From positions 1-29,955 of the forward strand of contig CALSCO010000498.1 in the NCBI GenBank assembly GCA_943704415.1: DNA of 29,955 bases, in the 5' to 3' direction. Below, piece by piece: positions 28,169 to 29,955 of this stretch. The stretch is from Parvularia atlantis. Lineage: Eukaryota > Opisthokonta > Rotosphaerida. The stretch's first letter is position 1. Each line of letters begins with the position of its first letter. Made by a program: the position numbers and the translations under genes. The notes beneath the pieces were generated by a model. That model was not told the DNA's origin. It worked only from the letters and a program-made list of their open reading frames with translations, and ran no database searches.

Positions 28169-29728
28169 CTAGAACAGCTCAAGCAGCACGAGGCGCGAGA
28201 GGCCCGACTCGGGCAGGAGGCCGCAAACCCGCACGAGATGTGGCCCCGCGCGCGAGAGCACGCCGTCGGTGACCTCGTGCACCCAATAGTAAAACGCCGA
28301 GACGATGTCGCCCTCGACGCTCACGTCGGGTCGGAGCTCGTGCCCGTCGACGTAGACCACAAACGCCGAGATGCAGTACGTGCCCCAGTTGTAGCCGCAG
28401 TCGAGCAGCACCGAGCCGATCCGCCCGACCTCGGCGCGGAACAGCATGCCGCCGTTGGTGCCGCTCGCGTTGCACGCGGGCACAACGAAGCGGTGCTGTC
28501 GGTCGTCGCGATTCGGGTCCGACTGCCCCACGTCGATCACGGGCGTACACGCGCGCACGTTGGTGGCGTCGCACCCGGCCGCGAGCGGCAGCAGCTTGTT
28601 GTTCATGGAGAACTGCGGCGGCATGGCCATGTAGCAGTGCCCAAACGCGCGCTGGCTCGGCAGCACCCGCGCCGTCGCCACGGACTGCAGCGGCACAGCG
28701 TACAGCTGCACGAGCTCGAAGCGCACGGCCGCTGAACCGCTGCCGCCGCTCGCGCGCTCTCGCACATGCTCGATCCACGGCAGCAGCAGCGCATACGAAA
28801 GCAGGTCCGTGACGATCTCGTACCCGCGGTCGCTCGGGTGGTGCGCGTCACGCAGAAAGTCCTGCTTGGAGCTGTACAGTCGCAGCGCCGACATGGTCGC
28901 CATCGTGTCAAAGGCAAAGTAGCGGTCGTACACGCCTTCGTATGCGGCGAGCACGGCCGTCGTCGGCGCAAAAGCCTTGTTGGGCACCACGCCGCCGCCA
29001 GCCGGGTCGTAGTTGTGGATGTCCAGGTCGCACAGGTGCACAAAGCCGAGCGCGCCCGGGTTGAGCGCGATCGACTGGCGCACGTACGCCTCGGCGATGC
29101 GCCGTCGCATGGGGAAAGCTGGCCCGACATCGTGCGTGACGTACTCGTACTCGTCGTTGAGCGCAAACTCCCACAGTAGCAGGTCGATGTCGTCGCCCAC
29201 GAGCGCGCGGATGCACGGCGCCGTCACCAGATGACTGGTCGTGCCCTGCGCCGCGTTGCGAACGACCGCGCCCGTCACGTTGGCCACCTGCACGAGCCAC
29301 GCGTGCAGCCGCGTCGGCCACGCCGTGTGCGATGCCGTCAACGACCCGCCCGTCACGCCCACCACGAACAGCCCACCGGTGAGGTACGCCTCGGTCAGCC
29401 GCGCGCCGATGCCCGCCGCCAAGCCACTGCCGTGCCGCAGGAAGCTCCCGAGCACCGGCACCGCCACCGCTGCGGTCGTCAACGTCGCGGGCGAAGGGTA
29501 CTTGGCCTCCAGGCGCGCGCGCTCGGCTTGCAGCGTGGCCAGCAGCCGAGTCCGGCCACGCAGCACTCGCTGGCAGCTGCTGCTCGCTGCTCCGCTCCGG
29601 TAGTGCGTTGTCAATGCTACTGCTCCGAGGCGACGCGACAAGGCCGAGCAGGACCGAGACGCCCGCCACGAGTGTCGCAAGGCCGACGAGCACGCGCACT
29701 GAGTGGACTCGCACACGGTTGCAGGCAG
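28169..29728 (-). CDS. SGNH/GDSL-hydrolase-like protein with N-terminal membrane anchor (5' end unresolved)
   Basis: The main exon (29526-28169) carries an SGNH-like core: FVVGVTGGSLTASH (block I, GGSL in place of GDSL), DIDLLLWEFALND (block III Asn-Asp) and DAHHPSDRGYEI (block V Asp/His). This resembles algal SGNH esterase-type proteins. A further 180-residue Cys-containing domain with FSMNNKLLPLAAGCDA and DCGYNWGTYCISAF follows. A 40-nt intron (29527-29566) joins this frame in phase to an upstream exon encoding a hydrophobic segment, RVLVGLATLVAGVSVLLGLV, so it is probably a type II membrane or secreted protein. No ATG is found in these frames; the start lies in an unseen 5' exon, and 29728 is only a possible acceptor. 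Substrate unknown; acyl ester hydrolysis of a surface glycan is one possibility. Confidence 0.65.
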   Translation of the reverse strand: MPATVCESTQCACSSALRHSWRASRSCSALSRRLGAVALTTHYRSGAASSSCQRVLRGRTRLLATLQAERARLEAKYPSPATLTTAAVAVPVLGSFLRHGSGLAAGIGARLTEAYLTGGLFVVGVTGGSLTASHTAWPTRLHAWLVQVANVTGAVVRNAAQGTTSHLVTAPCIRALVGDDIDLLLWEFALNDEYEYVTHDVGPAFPMRRRIAEAYVRQSIALNPGALGFVHLCDLDIHNYDPAGGGVVPNKAFAPTTAVLAAYEGVYDRYFAFDTMATMSALRLYSSKQDFLRDAHHPSDRGYEIVTDLLSYALLLPWIEHVRERASGGSGSAAVRFELVQLYAVPLQSVATARVLPSQRAFGHCYMAMPPQFSMNNKLLPLAAGCDATNVRACTPVIDVGQSDPNRDDRQHRFVVPACNASGTNGGMLFRAEVGRIGSVLLDCGYNWGTYCISAFVVYVDGHELRPDVSVEGDIVSAFYYWVHEVTDGVLSRAGPHLVRVCGLLPESGLSRLVLLELF

Positions 29729-29814
29729 CTGTACACACAGTCAAAATGGAAGCACAACTCACGCGTAGTCGAGCCACTTGCAAGGTCACCACTTAGAGCA
29801 CGCACACGGGCGGT

Positions 29815-29955
29815 CGGGAGGCGCGACAGCGCGTCAACATGGGCGAGGCGCTCGCCCGAGCGGTGTTGGATGTCGAACGAGTACTGCTGCAGCAGAAGAG
29901 CCCAGCGCTGCAGGCGGTCCGACGCGAGGGATGTGGCCTTGTTGAGCGCCGACAG
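29815..29955 (-). mobile_element. Ty3/gypsy LTR-retrotransposon fragment (C-terminal RNase H region)
   Basis: The minus strand from the window edge encodes a peptide with RLQRWALLLQQYSFDIQHRS and DALSRLP, the typical end of the RNase H/connection region of Ty3/gypsy polymerases. The rest of the element lies beyond the window, so LTRs, integrase and age cannot be judged. The visible piece is one open stretch of about 47 codons and then loses similarity. It adjoins the 5' side of the SGNH gene in the same orientation and looks like a truncated fossil. Confidence 0.8.

Overview
This window is nuclear DNA from a unicellular eukaryote. It is GC-rich, about 1.6 kb per gene, and holds 19 protein genes plus an edge fragment of a retroelement. 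I count roughly a hundred very short introns (about 40-170 nt), nearly all starting GTGCG and ending GCAG, with a minority starting GC. This style, the compact layout and the presence of selenoprotein H suggest a haptophyte microalga (Pavlovophyceae-like) or a similar alga. The lineage is inference; the eukaryotic, intron-rich nature is plain in the sequence.

Layout, left to right: a type II membrane GT14 glycosyltransferase (+); a DUF4870 small membrane protein (-); ALKBH7 mitochondrial dioxygenase (+); a predicted myristoylated ankyrin protein (-); a second ankyrin protein (+); phosphoglycerate kinase (-); CDC50/LEM3 flippase subunit (+); an AAE3/Pcs60-type acyl-CoA synthetase ending in AKL (+); an HDHD2/LHPP-type HAD phosphatase (-); an uncharacterised Rossmann-like protein (+); GMPPA-type GDP-mannose pyrophosphorylase subunit (-); a MINDY deubiquitinase (+); a GT61 glycosyltransferase (-); selenoprotein H with in-frame UGA and SECIS (-); a STE20-like kinase (+); the spliceosomal cyclophilin PPWD1 (-); TMEM97/EXPERA (-); a mucin-like PT-repeat surface protein (-); an SGNH-hydrolase-like protein (-). 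At the right edge lies the end of a Ty3/gypsy RNase H region.

Genes mostly alternate in strand, so most share a short divergent promoter (57-381 bp) on one side and a short convergent tail (9-187 bp) on the other. There is no operon-like pathway. Several genes concern the secretory pathway and cell surface (GT14, GMPPA, GT61, CDC50, TMEM97, the PT-repeat protein, SGNH protein), but this may be chance.

The best discovery is selenoprotein H. Its CxxU motif is split by an intron, and a SECIS hairpin lies 35 nt past its stop codon. Other points of note are the GTGCG/GC-AG splice sites, a divergent promoter with two perfect TGACGTCA palindromes at the two start codons, a kinase with HND instead of HRD, and a conserved-looking protein of unknown function. 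Exon structures were read by eye from frame continuity and family motifs. Those of CDC50, PGK, ALKBH7, SELENOH, GT61, TMEM97, DUF4870 and the two-exon genes sum to whole codons; a few junctions in the others are tentative.
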